Shown piece by piece: positions 41,793-49,400 of a DNA stretch of 51,011 nt. Source of the DNA: Acidimicrobiia bacterium (GTDB taxonomy: Bacteria; Actinomycetota; Acidimicrobiia; Acidimicrobiales; Aldehydirespiratoraceae); assembly GCA_022820805.1 (NCBI GenBank), contig JAJEEV010000036.1, forward strand, positions 1-51,011. The letters are read 5' to 3'. Each line of letters starts with the position of its first letter. The first letter of the stretch is position 1. The translations under genes and the position numbers were made by a program. The notes under the pieces were generated by a model. That model saw only the letters and a list, made by a program, of their open reading frames with translations, searched no databases and was not told the DNA's origin.

Positions 41793-42878
41793 ATGACCGC
41801 TGTCGAAGAGCAAGCGCCGTCCGAGTGGTGGCCCGAGCTGGGGCCGAAGTGGGAGCCGTCGGCCGTCCCCAAGCCGCCGTGCCTGTGCATCGACGTGCAC
41901 TCCCACCTGTCGGTGCCCGCGGCCTCGGCCATGGCCAAGCCGCACTTCTCGCCCGAGATGGACCCGCGCTCGTTCTTCTCGCCGCCCGAGAGCCTGCGCT
42001 ACAACCGGGAGTTGCGCAGCCAGCCCGACCAGGTGGCCAAGTTCGAGCAGGCCGAGGCCCGCATCGAGGACATGGACAAGCAGGGCATCGACATGCAGAT
42101 CCTCTCGGTGACGCCCGGCGAGTACTTCTACTGGCTCGACGCCGAGCACGCCGTCAAGGCCTGCCGCCTCCAGCACGAGCGTCTGGCCGAGGTGGTGGCC
42201 CAGCATCCGAGCAGGTTCGCGGCGGTGGCCAACCTGCCCATGGACCACCCCGAGCTGGCGGTCGAGGTCATGGTCGAGGCCAACCGTGACTTCGGGATGG
42301 GCGGGTTCGAGATCAACGCCGACGTCAACGGCGGCGACCTCGACGACCGTCGCTACGCCCCGGTCTGGGAGAAGGCCGTCGAGCTCGGCATGACCGTGAT
42401 CCTGCACCCGCAGGGGTTCACCCACGGGCAGCGGATGGACGACTACTACCTGGTCAACGTGGTGTGCATGCCGCTGGCCTCGACGCTGGCGGTGTCGCGC
42501 ATGATCCTGGGAGGCGTGTGGCACCGCCACCCGGACCTTCAGATGGTGGTGGTCCACGGCGGCGGCTACCTGCCCTACTACTTCGCCCGCACCGACCACG
42601 CCTATGGTGTGCGCCCCGAGCTGCGCCGCCACATCGATCGCAAGCCCAGCGAGTACCTGCACAAGCTGCACTTCGACACCACCGTGTTCGAGCCCCGGAT
42701 GGTCGAGTACCTGGTGGAGACGTTCGGCGACACCCAGGTCCTGCTCGGCACCGACTACCCCTTCGACATGGGCCCGACCGACCCGATGGCGTTCCTGGCC
42801 GACGCCCGGCTCACCGAGCAGTCCCGCACCCGGATCCTCGGCGCCAACGCGGCCCGACTCTTCGGCATCGCGGCCTGA
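41793..42878 (+). CDS. ACMSD-type amidohydrolase/decarboxylase
   Basis: A 361-aa TIM barrel paralogous to 36110-37123. Metal ligands are H36-S-H38 (DVHSH), the His in VILHPQGFTHG and the Asp in LLGTDYPFDMGPTDPM. VVVHGGGYLPYYFARTDHAY is the subfamily motif. An N-terminal 30-residue extension (EEQAPSEWWPELGPKWEPS) is not present in the paralogue. ATG 41793 has AAGGAG 9 bases upstream. Probably a decarboxylase or hydrolase in the same operon as the BadI-like and CoA-transferase genes. Confidence 0.92.
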   Translation: MTAVEEQAPSEWWPELGPKWEPSAVPKPPCLCIDVHSHLSVPAASAMAKPHFSPEMDPRSFFSPPESLRYNRELRSQPDQVAKFEQAEARIEDMDKQGIDMQILSVTPGEYFYWLDAEHAVKACRLQHERLAEVVAQHPSRFAAVANLPMDHPELAVEVMVEANRDFGMGGFEINADVNGGDLDDRRYAPVWEKAVELGMTVILHPQGFTHGQRMDDYYLVNVVCMPLASTLAVSRMILGGVWHRHPDLQMVVVHGGGYLPYYFARTDHAYGVRPELRRHIDRKPSEYLHKLHFDTTVFEPRMVEYLVETFGDTQVLLGTDYPFDMGPTDPMAFLADARLTEQSRTRILGANAARLFGIAA

Positions 42879-42951
42879 CCGGCTGAGCGAGCAGGCAGAT
42901 CCGGCCCGAACGGGCGAGGCCGTGGTTCGCCCTGGGGCGGTCAGTGGCAGC

Positions 42952-43989
42952 GTGAGCCGTCTCGCCGCGCTGGCAGTGCTGGCCGCTCTGGCCGCTGGCT
43001 GCGGGTCCACGGAGACGGCAGGCGAGCCCTTGCCGGCGTCGTCGGCGCCGGCGCTGGCTGCGGAGCCGGCGCGGCTGGTGCCCGATCCCGCCGCACCTCT
43101 GGCCACGGTGGACGGGACGGGTCTGGTCAGCGGCGAACTTGCCGCCCTCCATGTCGATCTCCAGTTGCTCACGTCCTATGAGGTCGCAGCCTCGGTGTAC
43201 CTGCTGGTGCTTCACGAGGCGCTGGTGAGTCGGGCCCGTTCCGAGTTGGGGGTCGAGCCGGGCCCCGGTGACGTGGAGGCCGCCTTCGCCGAGCGCACCG
43301 TCCGTTACCCGACCCGAGCCGACCTGGAGCAGGCCCTCGCGGGCCGCAACGAGAAGCCCCAGCGGGTCCGGATCGAAGCAGCGCTCGACGCTCTGAGGTC
43401 AGCCGTCTCGGCCCGGCTCGTACTCGACGAGGTCGAGGGCTTCGACATCGACGCGGCCTACCGGGCCTACCTCGTCGACAACGCCGAGGTGTGCCTCCAG
43501 CAGATGCTGTTCGGCTCGACCGAGGCCTTTGACGCCGCTATGGCCCGGCTGGAGGCCGGCGAGGACTTCGCATCGGTGGCACGCGCCCTCTCCGCTGATC
43601 CGTTCGTGGACCGCGAGCCCGGCCGGGTCGGCGCCGGGGGTGACATGGGGTGTTCCGTGCCGGCTGCGCTGCCCCTCGGGCTGGACACGGCCAGCCTCGA
43701 CGTGCCGTTGGGCGAGCCGCACGGGCCGGCTGTGACCCGCAACGGGATCCACCTGCTGGTCGTCTACGACCGGACGGTCCCGCCGCTCAGCGACGTGCGC
43801 CGCGACGTGCTCGAGCACGCGGTGGAAATCCAGGGTCCGGAGCTGTTCCGGCTATGGGCGGTCAGCGTGCTCGAGTCGGTCGAGGTCGAGGTCGACCCGG
43901 CCTACGGCGCCTGGGGCGCGCTGCCCGAGACCGAGGGCCTGCCCACGGTGGTGCCCGTCGGCCAGGTCCACCGCATCGTCCCGGCGTGA
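42952..43989 (+). CDS. Lipoprotein peptidyl-prolyl isomerase (parvulin/PrsA-SurA-like)
   Basis: At 345 aa it starts with a lipoprotein leader MSRLAALAVLAALAAGC, acceptor C17, then an Ala/Pro/Ser-rich linker. A helical N-terminal region with VDGTGLVSGELAALHVDL is like SurA/trigger-like chaperones. The parvulin domain follows (CLQQMLFGSTEAFDAAMARLEAGEDFASVARALSADP, GGDMGCSVPAALP, GPAVTRNGIHLLVVYDRTVPPL). It would fold exported proteins outside the membrane. GTG 42952 is chosen by the leader. It looks like a housekeeping gene beside the catabolic operon (73-bp gap). Convergent with the MLE gene. Confidence 0.85.
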   Translation: MSRLAALAVLAALAAGCGSTETAGEPLPASSAPALAAEPARLVPDPAAPLATVDGTGLVSGELAALHVDLQLLTSYEVAASVYLLVLHEALVSRARSELGVEPGPGDVEAAFAERTVRYPTRADLEQALAGRNEKPQRVRIEAALDALRSAVSARLVLDEVEGFDIDAAYRAYLVDNAEVCLQQMLFGSTEAFDAAMARLEAGEDFASVARALSADPFVDREPGRVGAGGDMGCSVPAALPLGLDTASLDVPLGEPHGPAVTRNGIHLLVVYDRTVPPLSDVRRDVLEHAVEIQGPELFRLWAVSVLESVEVEVDPAYGAWGALPETEGLPTVVPVGQVHRIVPA

Positions 43990-44008
43990 ACCCGCCTGCA
44001 CGCAACTG

Positions 44009-45115
44009 CTAGCGGTCGGTCCGGTAGTGGCTGAGGGCGTCCTCGTCGATCCTCACTCCCAGGCCGGGCGCCTCGGAGGGGTGCAGATGGCCGCTCACGG
44101 GCAGGAACCGCTCCTCGACCACGTCGCCGGTGACGTAGTGGGGCGAGATGCCCGAACCGAAGCGCAGGTTGGGCACAGCCAGCGCGAGATGGGCGGCATG
44201 GGCCGCGCCGATGCTGGTCTGCCCGGCCATGCCCGCGAAGTGGACTCCAATTCCCGCGTCGTCGGCAACGGAGAACACCTCGCGCACTCCGATCGGTCCG
44301 GCCGCCTTCATGAGCTTGGCCACCACCGCGCCGACCGCCCCCACCTCCAGCGCGGTGCGGAGCCCGTCCGCGTCGAACACACCCTCGTCCGCGGCCACCG
44401 TCACCGGGCTGACCGCGTTGAGGCGGGCCATTCCCATCAGGTCCCAACGGGACAGGGGCTGCTCCACGAAGCCGGGGTTGGCCCCGGCCACGGCTTGCAG
44501 GTAGCGCAGCGCCTGGTCGTGGTCCCATCCCTGGTTGGCGTCGGGCAGTAGCTCCACGTGGGGACCCACCGCGTCCCGCACCGCGAGAGTGGCCGCGATG
44601 TCGCGGTCCACGTCGGCTGATCCCACCTTCACCTTCACCAGCGGGAAGCCCCGTGACGCCGCCTCGGCCGCCTCCTCGGCCACGGAGGCGGGCGTGCCGC
44701 CGCTCACGTGCCAGATGGTGGGCACCGACGGGCGGCGGCGTCCACCGTAGAACTCGTACAGCGGTACTCCCGCGGCCTGGGCCACCACGTCGTGCAGGGC
44801 CATCTCCACCGCGGCGCGGGCGCCGTTGTTGTGAACGGTGATCCGGGCCATGAGGGCCCGCAGCTCGGCGAGATCGCGGGGGTCGCGGCCGGCTAGCGCC
44901 CGGGCCAGCACGCCGTTGATGAGGTCGGTCGCCGAGGCCAGGCTCTCACCCGTGAAGTAGCGGGCCACCACGCTCTCTCCGATGCCGACGGTGCCGTCGT
45001 CGGTGGTCACCCGGACGACGATGCAGGTTCGGACATCGACGGTGGCCACTGCCATCTGGAGGGGCCGCTTCAGCGGCAGCTCGACTGGTATCGCCTCAAG
45101 GCGTTCGATTCGCAA
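44009..45115 (-). CDS. Enolase-superfamily enzyme, MLE type
   Basis: A 368-aa enzyme. K161-V-K163 (LVKVKVG), D192 (PDANQGW), E218 (FVEQP), D243 (AADEG) and K267/K270 (VAKLMKAAG) are the catalytic and metal residues of the muconate-cycloisomerase subgroup. It shares the fold and the same upstream element type with the paralogue at 29339-30412, but the sequences are only distantly alike. Such enzymes cycloisomerise muconates, epimerise dipeptides or act as racemases, and the reaction cannot be fixed from motifs. TTG 45115 has GGGAGG at 9-base spacing. Divergent from the TauD-like gene. Confidence 0.93.
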   Translation of the reverse strand: MRIERLEAIPVELPLKRPLQMAVATVDVRTCIVVRVTTDDGTVGIGESVVARYFTGESLASATDLINGVLARALAGRDPRDLAELRALMARITVHNNGARAAVEMALHDVVAQAAGVPLYEFYGGRRRPSVPTIWHVSGGTPASVAEEAAEAASRGFPLVKVKVGSADVDRDIAATLAVRDAVGPHVELLPDANQGWDHDQALRYLQAVAGANPGFVEQPLSRWDLMGMARLNAVSPVTVAADEGVFDADGLRTALEVGAVGAVVAKLMKAAGPIGVREVFSVADDAGIGVHFAGMAGQTSIGAAHAAHLALAVPNLRFGSGISPHYVTGDVVEERFLPVSGHLHPSEAPGLGVRIDEDALSHYRTDR

Positions 45116-45139
45116 GCTCGGCTACCTCCCGGACCACCT

Positions 45140-45158
45140 ATCGTGCAAAATATAGGAT
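45140..45158. promoter_or_regulatory. 19-bp dyad element, copy H
   Basis: Sequence ATCGTGCAAAATATAGGAT, two mismatches in the informative positions. It is 24 bp from the MLE TTG and 60 bp from the TauD-like ATG. It is the right-most copy; none was found beyond here. Confidence 0.65.
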
Positions 45159-45218
45159 TGAGCGACAACTGCGGGCTGGCCCGAGGGCAGTTCGTGAACG
45201 GTGAAAGGTCAACCCACC

Positions 45219-46289
45219 ATGAGCGACGCCACTAGCACTATCCGGGAACCGGCCGGCCCTCCGCCCCGGTCGCCGGTAGCCGACGCCAGCGCCTGGCGGA
45301 GTGCGGACCTTTCCGGGGATCCCCGTTGGATCCGTCGTCTGGGCTCAGCCGAGCTAGCGGAGATCGAGGCGGCTCTGGCCCGGGCCGCCGACCGGAGGCT
45401 GCGAGTCCCGTTCGACCGAGAGGACTTCGAGATCCCGGCGGTGGCCGCACTCCTGGACGAGGCTGCGGCCGAGCTCGACCACGGATGCGGCGTGCAACTG
45501 ATCCGCGGGCTGCCCCGAGCGGACCTGACCGACGCCGAGTGCGAGCTCGTCTACTGGGGACTGGGCGTGCAACTCGGCCGGCCCGTGTCGCAGAACGCCC
45601 GCGGCGACCGCATCGGCCACGTCCGCGACGAGGGCAAGTCGATCGAGGATCCCTCGGTGCGCTCCTACCAGACCCGCGGCAAGCTCGACTTCCACGCCGA
45701 CAAGCTGCCTGTGGACGTGCTGGGACTGCTGTGCCTGCGCACCGCCCGCGCCGGCGGAACCAGCCGGGTCGTGAGCGCCACCGCGATACACGACGTCGTT
45801 CTCGAGGAGCGACCCGACCTTCTCGAAGTGCTGTATGAGCCCTTCACGCTGGACTGGCGAGACGAGGAGCCGCCCGGCGCGGCGCCCTGGTACCGGCTGC
45901 CCATGTTCAGCGAGTGCGACGGCAAGGTGACCTCGCGCTTCACCACGCTGGCCTACTTTCACAGCGCCGCCCGCCACGGAGACGAGTTCGCGGTCACACC
46001 CGAGCAGGACGAGGCCCTGCAGTTCGCGCAGGATGTGGCCAACCGGCCCGAGATGCAGCTCGCCATGGACTTCGAGGAGGGCGACGTGCAGCTGCTCAAC
46101 AACCACGTCACGCTGCACGCCCGCGACGCCTTCGAGGACCATCCCGAGCCGGAGCGCAAGCGCCACCTGCTGCGGCTGTGGATCTCGTACCCGCCCGAGC
46201 GCCGCCGGCCCGTCTCGCCGCTCCTACAGGAACGTCTCAGGCTCGTGGACCAGGGCGGTATCCCCGTGCGGCTATTGGCAGCCCCTTGA
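45219..46289 (+). CDS. TauD/TfdA-family 2OG/Fe(II) dioxygenase
   Basis: A 356-aa dioxygenase. GVQLIRGLPRADLTDAECELVYWGLG leads into the core. The iron ligands are H159 and D161 (LDFHADK) and the distal His near residue 300 (LLNNHVTLHARDAF), followed by the 2OG-binding Arg in KRHLLRLWIS. Family members hydroxylate next to sulfonates, ether oxygens or amines, releasing the heteroatom (TauD, TfdA, gamma-butyrobetaine hydroxylase). The N-terminus has a 30-residue Pro/Ser-rich extension. ATG 45219 follows a GAAAGG site at 9 bases; GTG 45201 is alternative. It may carry out the entry reaction of the divergent MLE operon; this is inference. Confidence 0.9.
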   Translation: MSDATSTIREPAGPPPRSPVADASAWRSADLSGDPRWIRRLGSAELAEIEAALARAADRRLRVPFDREDFEIPAVAALLDEAAAELDHGCGVQLIRGLPRADLTDAECELVYWGLGVQLGRPVSQNARGDRIGHVRDEGKSIEDPSVRSYQTRGKLDFHADKLPVDVLGLLCLRTARAGGTSRVVSATAIHDVVLEERPDLLEVLYEPFTLDWRDEEPPGAAPWYRLPMFSECDGKVTSRFTTLAYFHSAARHGDEFAVTPEQDEALQFAQDVANRPEMQLAMDFEEGDVQLLNNHVTLHARDAFEDHPEPERKRHLLRLWISYPPERRRPVSPLLQERLRLVDQGGIPVRLLAAP

Positions 46290-46372
46290 GCAGGCCCGCC
46301 GCTACATCGACAACAGCGAGCACATGTTCCCGAACCGGCTCTTCGCTGAGATGGACCACCAGCTGGCGCCAA

Positions 46373-47269
46373 TCAGTTTGCGAACTCTTGCTCCAATGAA
46401 CGGAGATAGTCGAGGCTGCGGGCAACACCGATCACGGGTCCCTCCTCTGCCGGGGGCTCCCCGTCGGTCAGTGCGACGTCGGTCTCGATCACGTACCAGC
46501 CGTCGTAGCCGCCGCCCTCAAGGGAGTCGATGACGCCGGTCAGATCGACCATGCCCTCACCCAAGGGCGGGAAGAGACCGGCCTGGGTAGCCGCCATGAG
46601 ACCCAACTCGCCCGAGCTGAGCCGGGCGGCGGTGGCGCTGTCGACATCCTTGAGGTGCACCACCCCGATGCGATCACGGTAGTCGCGGGCCATGGTCACG
46701 GCATCGGCCCCACCAATGGTCAGGTGCCCCGTGTCGAAGCAGAACCGGACCCGACTCGAGTCGAGAAGTCGCTGAAACTCGTCGGCCGTCTCGATCAGCG
46801 TGTCGACGTGAGGATGGACGGCCTGCACCAGCCCGTAGCGGGTGCAGATCTCCTCGACGCCATCGAGGTTGGCGAACAGCTCCTCCCAGGCGGCGTCGTC
46901 CATCGCGGGCCGGAACCAGTCGTCTGGATCACCGACGATGGCGGTGACGAAGAATGTGCCCTGGCAGGCCGCCATGTTGGCGGCGACCCGTTCGGCTTGG
47001 GCCATCATCTCGTCGCGCCTTGCGGGATCGTGCAGGACGAGCGGCACGAACCCGCCGAGCAGGGTCATGCCGTAGTCGTCGAGTTTCGCTCGCTGTGCCG
47101 GGGGGTCGATTGGGAGCCACCCGAGGGCACCTTGCTCGATCGCTGCAATACCGAGGTCGCGTGCTTCGCCGAGCACACGGTCGACGGGAAGCTGCAGACC
47201 CCATCCGGGCGCCTCACAGATACCCCACGAGATGGGAGCAGAACCCACGCGGGCCAGGAAATCGGACAT
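46373..47269 (-). CDS. TIM-barrel isomerase, inosose dehydratase/IolE- or MocC-like
   Basis: A 298-aa AP-endonuclease-2-fold protein. The N-terminus GSAPISWGICEAPGWGLQLPVDRVL, the metal-ligand regions VQAVHPHVDTLIE, FCFDTGHLTIGG and VHLKDVD, and a conserved YVIETDV are typical of the IolE/MocC group in actinobacterial inositol clusters. IolE dehydrates scyllo-inosose; MocC acts in rhizopine breakdown. It lies 21 bp downstream of iolB, in the same minus-strand cluster as iolG, which supports inositol catabolism. Stop codon 46373 is 83 bp from the convergent TauD-like stop; nothing is recognisable between. Confidence 0.87.
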   Translation of the reverse strand: MSDFLARVGSAPISWGICEAPGWGLQLPVDRVLGEARDLGIAAIEQGALGWLPIDPPAQRAKLDDYGMTLLGGFVPLVLHDPARRDEMMAQAERVAANMAACQGTFFVTAIVGDPDDWFRPAMDDAAWEELFANLDGVEEICTRYGLVQAVHPHVDTLIETADEFQRLLDSSRVRFCFDTGHLTIGGADAVTMARDYRDRIGVVHLKDVDSATAARLSSGELGLMAATQAGLFPPLGEGMVDLTGVIDSLEGGGYDGWYVIETDVALTDGEPPAEEGPVIGVARSLDYLRSLEQEFAN

Positions 47270-47290
47270 CGGGGCGTCGTGGGGGAACGG

Positions 47291-48211
47291 TCAGAGTACC
47301 GGCCCGTCGGCGGTGCACATCGGACATCGGGGATCGGCAGGCATGCCCTCCCACGTTTCACGGATCCAGCGGTGGGCGGGGTCGTCGCAGAAAGCCATCG
47401 AGCGCTCGCCGTCGGGACCAGCGAGCACGTTGAGGTAGTACATGCTGTAGCCCGGGGCCGCGATGCAGGGACCGTGGTAGCCACGCGGTATGAGGTAGAC
47501 ATCGCCGTCGTGGACGGCCAAGTTGTCGTCGATCCACTCCGAAGGATCGAGATCGGGACGCTCGCCGGTGTAGGTCCGGTGCATGCCGAACCCGTCGGCG
47601 GCGTAGTCCGTCGTGCCCGCCTGACCGATCCGGAAGTAGTAGGCCTCTTCGTTGTTGACCGGACACTCGGGTGAGTCGTCATGTTTGTGGGGCGGGTAGC
47701 TCGACCAGTTTCCGTCGGGCGTGTACACCTCGACGCACATGAGTCTGTCGGCGTGGCTCCATGCTTCGGGAGACCCGAAGTTGGAGATGTGACGGGTGGC
47801 CTGTCCGGCGCCTCGCACCTCGACGGCGACATCCTCCGCGGCGCCGTGGCGGGCGGGGAGGGTCCGGTTGCAGATCGCCGACGGAAGGGCCACATCCCCA
47901 CCCGACTGGACGGTGACAGCGAATGACGTGTCACGCCCGATGTAGACGAAGTCGCTCACCCGGGCAAACACCGATGGGCGACCCTCCAACGTGAAGGTCT
48001 CGTCACCGACTGTGACCGCGAGGTCGGTGGCCGAGAGCGGCAGGACGAACAGTTCGGCGTCGCCGGAGGCGAACGCGCGGGTCTCGTCCGCGTCGAAGGC
48101 GGCGACGTGGAGTCCGCTGTAGGTCCAACCTGCGTCCTCCGGAGTGAGGAGAACAGGATCGCGGCCATCGGCGAGCGTCCCGTTGGGAACGAATCGGCGG
48201 GCCAAAGTCAA
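47291..48211 (-). CDS. iolB: 5-deoxy-glucuronate isomerase
   Basis: At 306 aa from this start, a bicupin of the IolB family. GNWSSYPPHKHDDS, EEAYYFRIG, GDVYLIPRGYHGPCIAAPGYSMYYLNVLAGP are characteristic. Metal-binding His and Glu lie in PPHKHD and NEEAYYF. IolB converts 5-deoxy-D-glucuronate to 5-dehydro-2-deoxy-gluconate in myo-inositol degradation. The frame opens at GTG 48250, but TTG 48211 has GGAGGG a few bases upstream and begins at MTLARRFVPNG, so I prefer it. iolC, iolD and iolA are not in the window; they may lie beyond the right edge. Confidence 0.93.
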   Translation of the reverse strand: MTLARRFVPNGTLADGRDPVLLTPEDAGWTYSGLHVAAFDADETRAFASGDAELFVLPLSATDLAVTVGDETFTLEGRPSVFARVSDFVYIGRDTSFAVTVQSGGDVALPSAICNRTLPARHGAAEDVAVEVRGAGQATRHISNFGSPEAWSHADRLMCVEVYTPDGNWSSYPPHKHDDSPECPVNNEEAYYFRIGQAGTTDYAADGFGMHRTYTGERPDLDPSEWIDDNLAVHDGDVYLIPRGYHGPCIAAPGYSMYYLNVLAGPDGERSMAFCDDPAHRWIRETWEGMPADPRCPMCTADGPVL

Positions 48212-48299
48212 TCCGCCCTCCGGTTGCTGTGGGCATGTCGATGTGAGCACGACTCGGTCGGCGTCAACCTAGGTCCTGTGGAGCCCATCCGCCAATCTT

Positions 48300-48309
48300 T
48301 GTCTAGACA
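48300..48309. promoter_or_regulatory. TGTCTAGACA palindrome, possible IolR-type operator
   Basis: A perfect 10-bp palindrome 88 bp before the iolB start chosen here. It sits in TTTGTCTAGACATATCTACA, whose flanks (TTGT and ACAA) also mirror. It resembles my memory of the GntR-type IolR consensus from Corynebacterium (KGWCHTRACA) at 9 of 10 positions. It is chemically distinct from the 19-bp dyad. No regulator gene is in the window. Confidence 0.45.
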
Positions 48310-48370
48310 TATCTACAAGGTTGCCGGTCCCCGTCGGGGTCGCCACCGTCAGCTGGGGCGCGTCGAAAGG

Positions 48371-49375
48371 TCAGCTGACATCGGCGACCGCAGCCGCCGA
48401 CCTTTTCGACCGCAGATTGGAGGTCGCCTTAGCCGAGCCGTCGTGAAGCGTGCCGAACCACCGGTCCAGGGGAATCACGCCATCGGCGTAGTTCACCTCG
48501 AAGTACTTGTGATGGAGGTAGTGCGCGTAACCGCCGGTGTGGAAGGCGCGGCTTTTGCCCAACTCGTACCGGTCGAACCCGGAGTGTCCCGGTACGGGCG
48601 CCAGCAAGAGGTGGTACTGGCTGTAGATCATGTGGAGCGGGTGCGACGGGACGATCCAGTGGATCGCCATTGCACTGAAGTAGAGCAGGTGCTCAATCGG
48701 GTGCATCGAGATCCCCGACCACGGCCCCGGGTTGGTATTGCGATGGTGGATGGCGTGCACCGACCTGTAGAGGAACGGAATGTGGATCAGCCGGTGCACG
48801 CAGTAGAAGTGGAACTCGCGCCAGATCGGGATGATCAACATCAAGGCGACGAACCAGACCGGGCTCCGTGTCCAGCTCAACCAGGGGACATGGCCGTTGG
48901 CGAACAGCCAGAGCCCGACTACCTCCCATGCGGTGATAATCGGGGCTCCGCTCGCGAGTACCCAGAACACGTTGTCGCGGGTCTGATTGCCGAAGGTAAA
49001 CCGGCCGCTGTCGCCCGGCCAACGCTCGTTGAACTTGAACCGGGTGCCCTGCCGGTGCCGGACGTAGTACCGAAAGTGGAAGTAGGAGTAGTAGCCGCCA
49101 ATGATCGCCAGGTTGCGTACGAGGATGATCGCGATCCAGCCAGGCGCGAACGATGCCACCGTCGACATCGAGGGCGTCAGCAGGAACCAGACGACTGCCG
49201 CGAACCCGAAGTACAGCGCGTTCCACGGGAACAGGTAGCCGGGGAACGAGACGAACCACTTGGCGATGGTCACCGGCTTGGTCGGCCAGTCGAACAGCGG
49301 GCCGTACCCCACCCGCTGATCGGGTACGAAGTCACCCTTCGCGTCACGGGTCCCGAATGCTGTCTCATCGACCAT
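48371..49375 (-). CDS. Sterol desaturase/fatty acid hydroxylase family membrane enzyme
   Basis: A 334-aa membrane protein with several hydrophobic segments (about 48-68, 78-98, 138-160 and 172-188). The three histidine clusters that bind the di-iron site are H189-x4-H194 (HFYCVH), H207-x2-HH (HAIHH) and H285-x2-HH (HYLHH); further His are in HPIEH. It hydroxylates or desaturates lipids. It lies inside the inositol-type cluster on the same strand but its product is not obviously related. ATG 49375 is 25 bp after the TIM-barrel gene's stop. The iolB operon starts 120 bp downstream of its stop, so it is probably separately transcribed. Confidence 0.9.
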   Translation of the reverse strand: MVDETAFGTRDAKGDFVPDQRVGYGPLFDWPTKPVTIAKWFVSFPGYLFPWNALYFGFAAVVWFLLTPSMSTVASFAPGWIAIILVRNLAIIGGYYSYFHFRYYVRHRQGTRFKFNERWPGDSGRFTFGNQTRDNVFWVLASGAPIITAWEVVGLWLFANGHVPWLSWTRSPVWFVALMLIIPIWREFHFYCVHRLIHIPFLYRSVHAIHHRNTNPGPWSGISMHPIEHLLYFSAMAIHWIVPSHPLHMIYSQYHLLLAPVPGHSGFDRYELGKSRAFHTGGYAHYLHHKYFEVNYADGVIPLDRWFGTLHDGSAKATSNLRSKRSAAAVADVS

Positions 49376-49400
49376 GGCGTCCCTCGCTATCCATCGTTGG

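Noticed and set aside
42604..42951. Upstream extension of the parvulin lipoprotein
   Set aside because: It is a Ser/Thr/Pro-rich shadow of the amidohydrolase. The lipoprotein leader sets the start at 42952.
41712..43172. 486-codon minus-strand frame opposite the ACMSD-like gene
   Set aside because: An antisense shadow without motifs. The plus-strand gene has all metal ligands.
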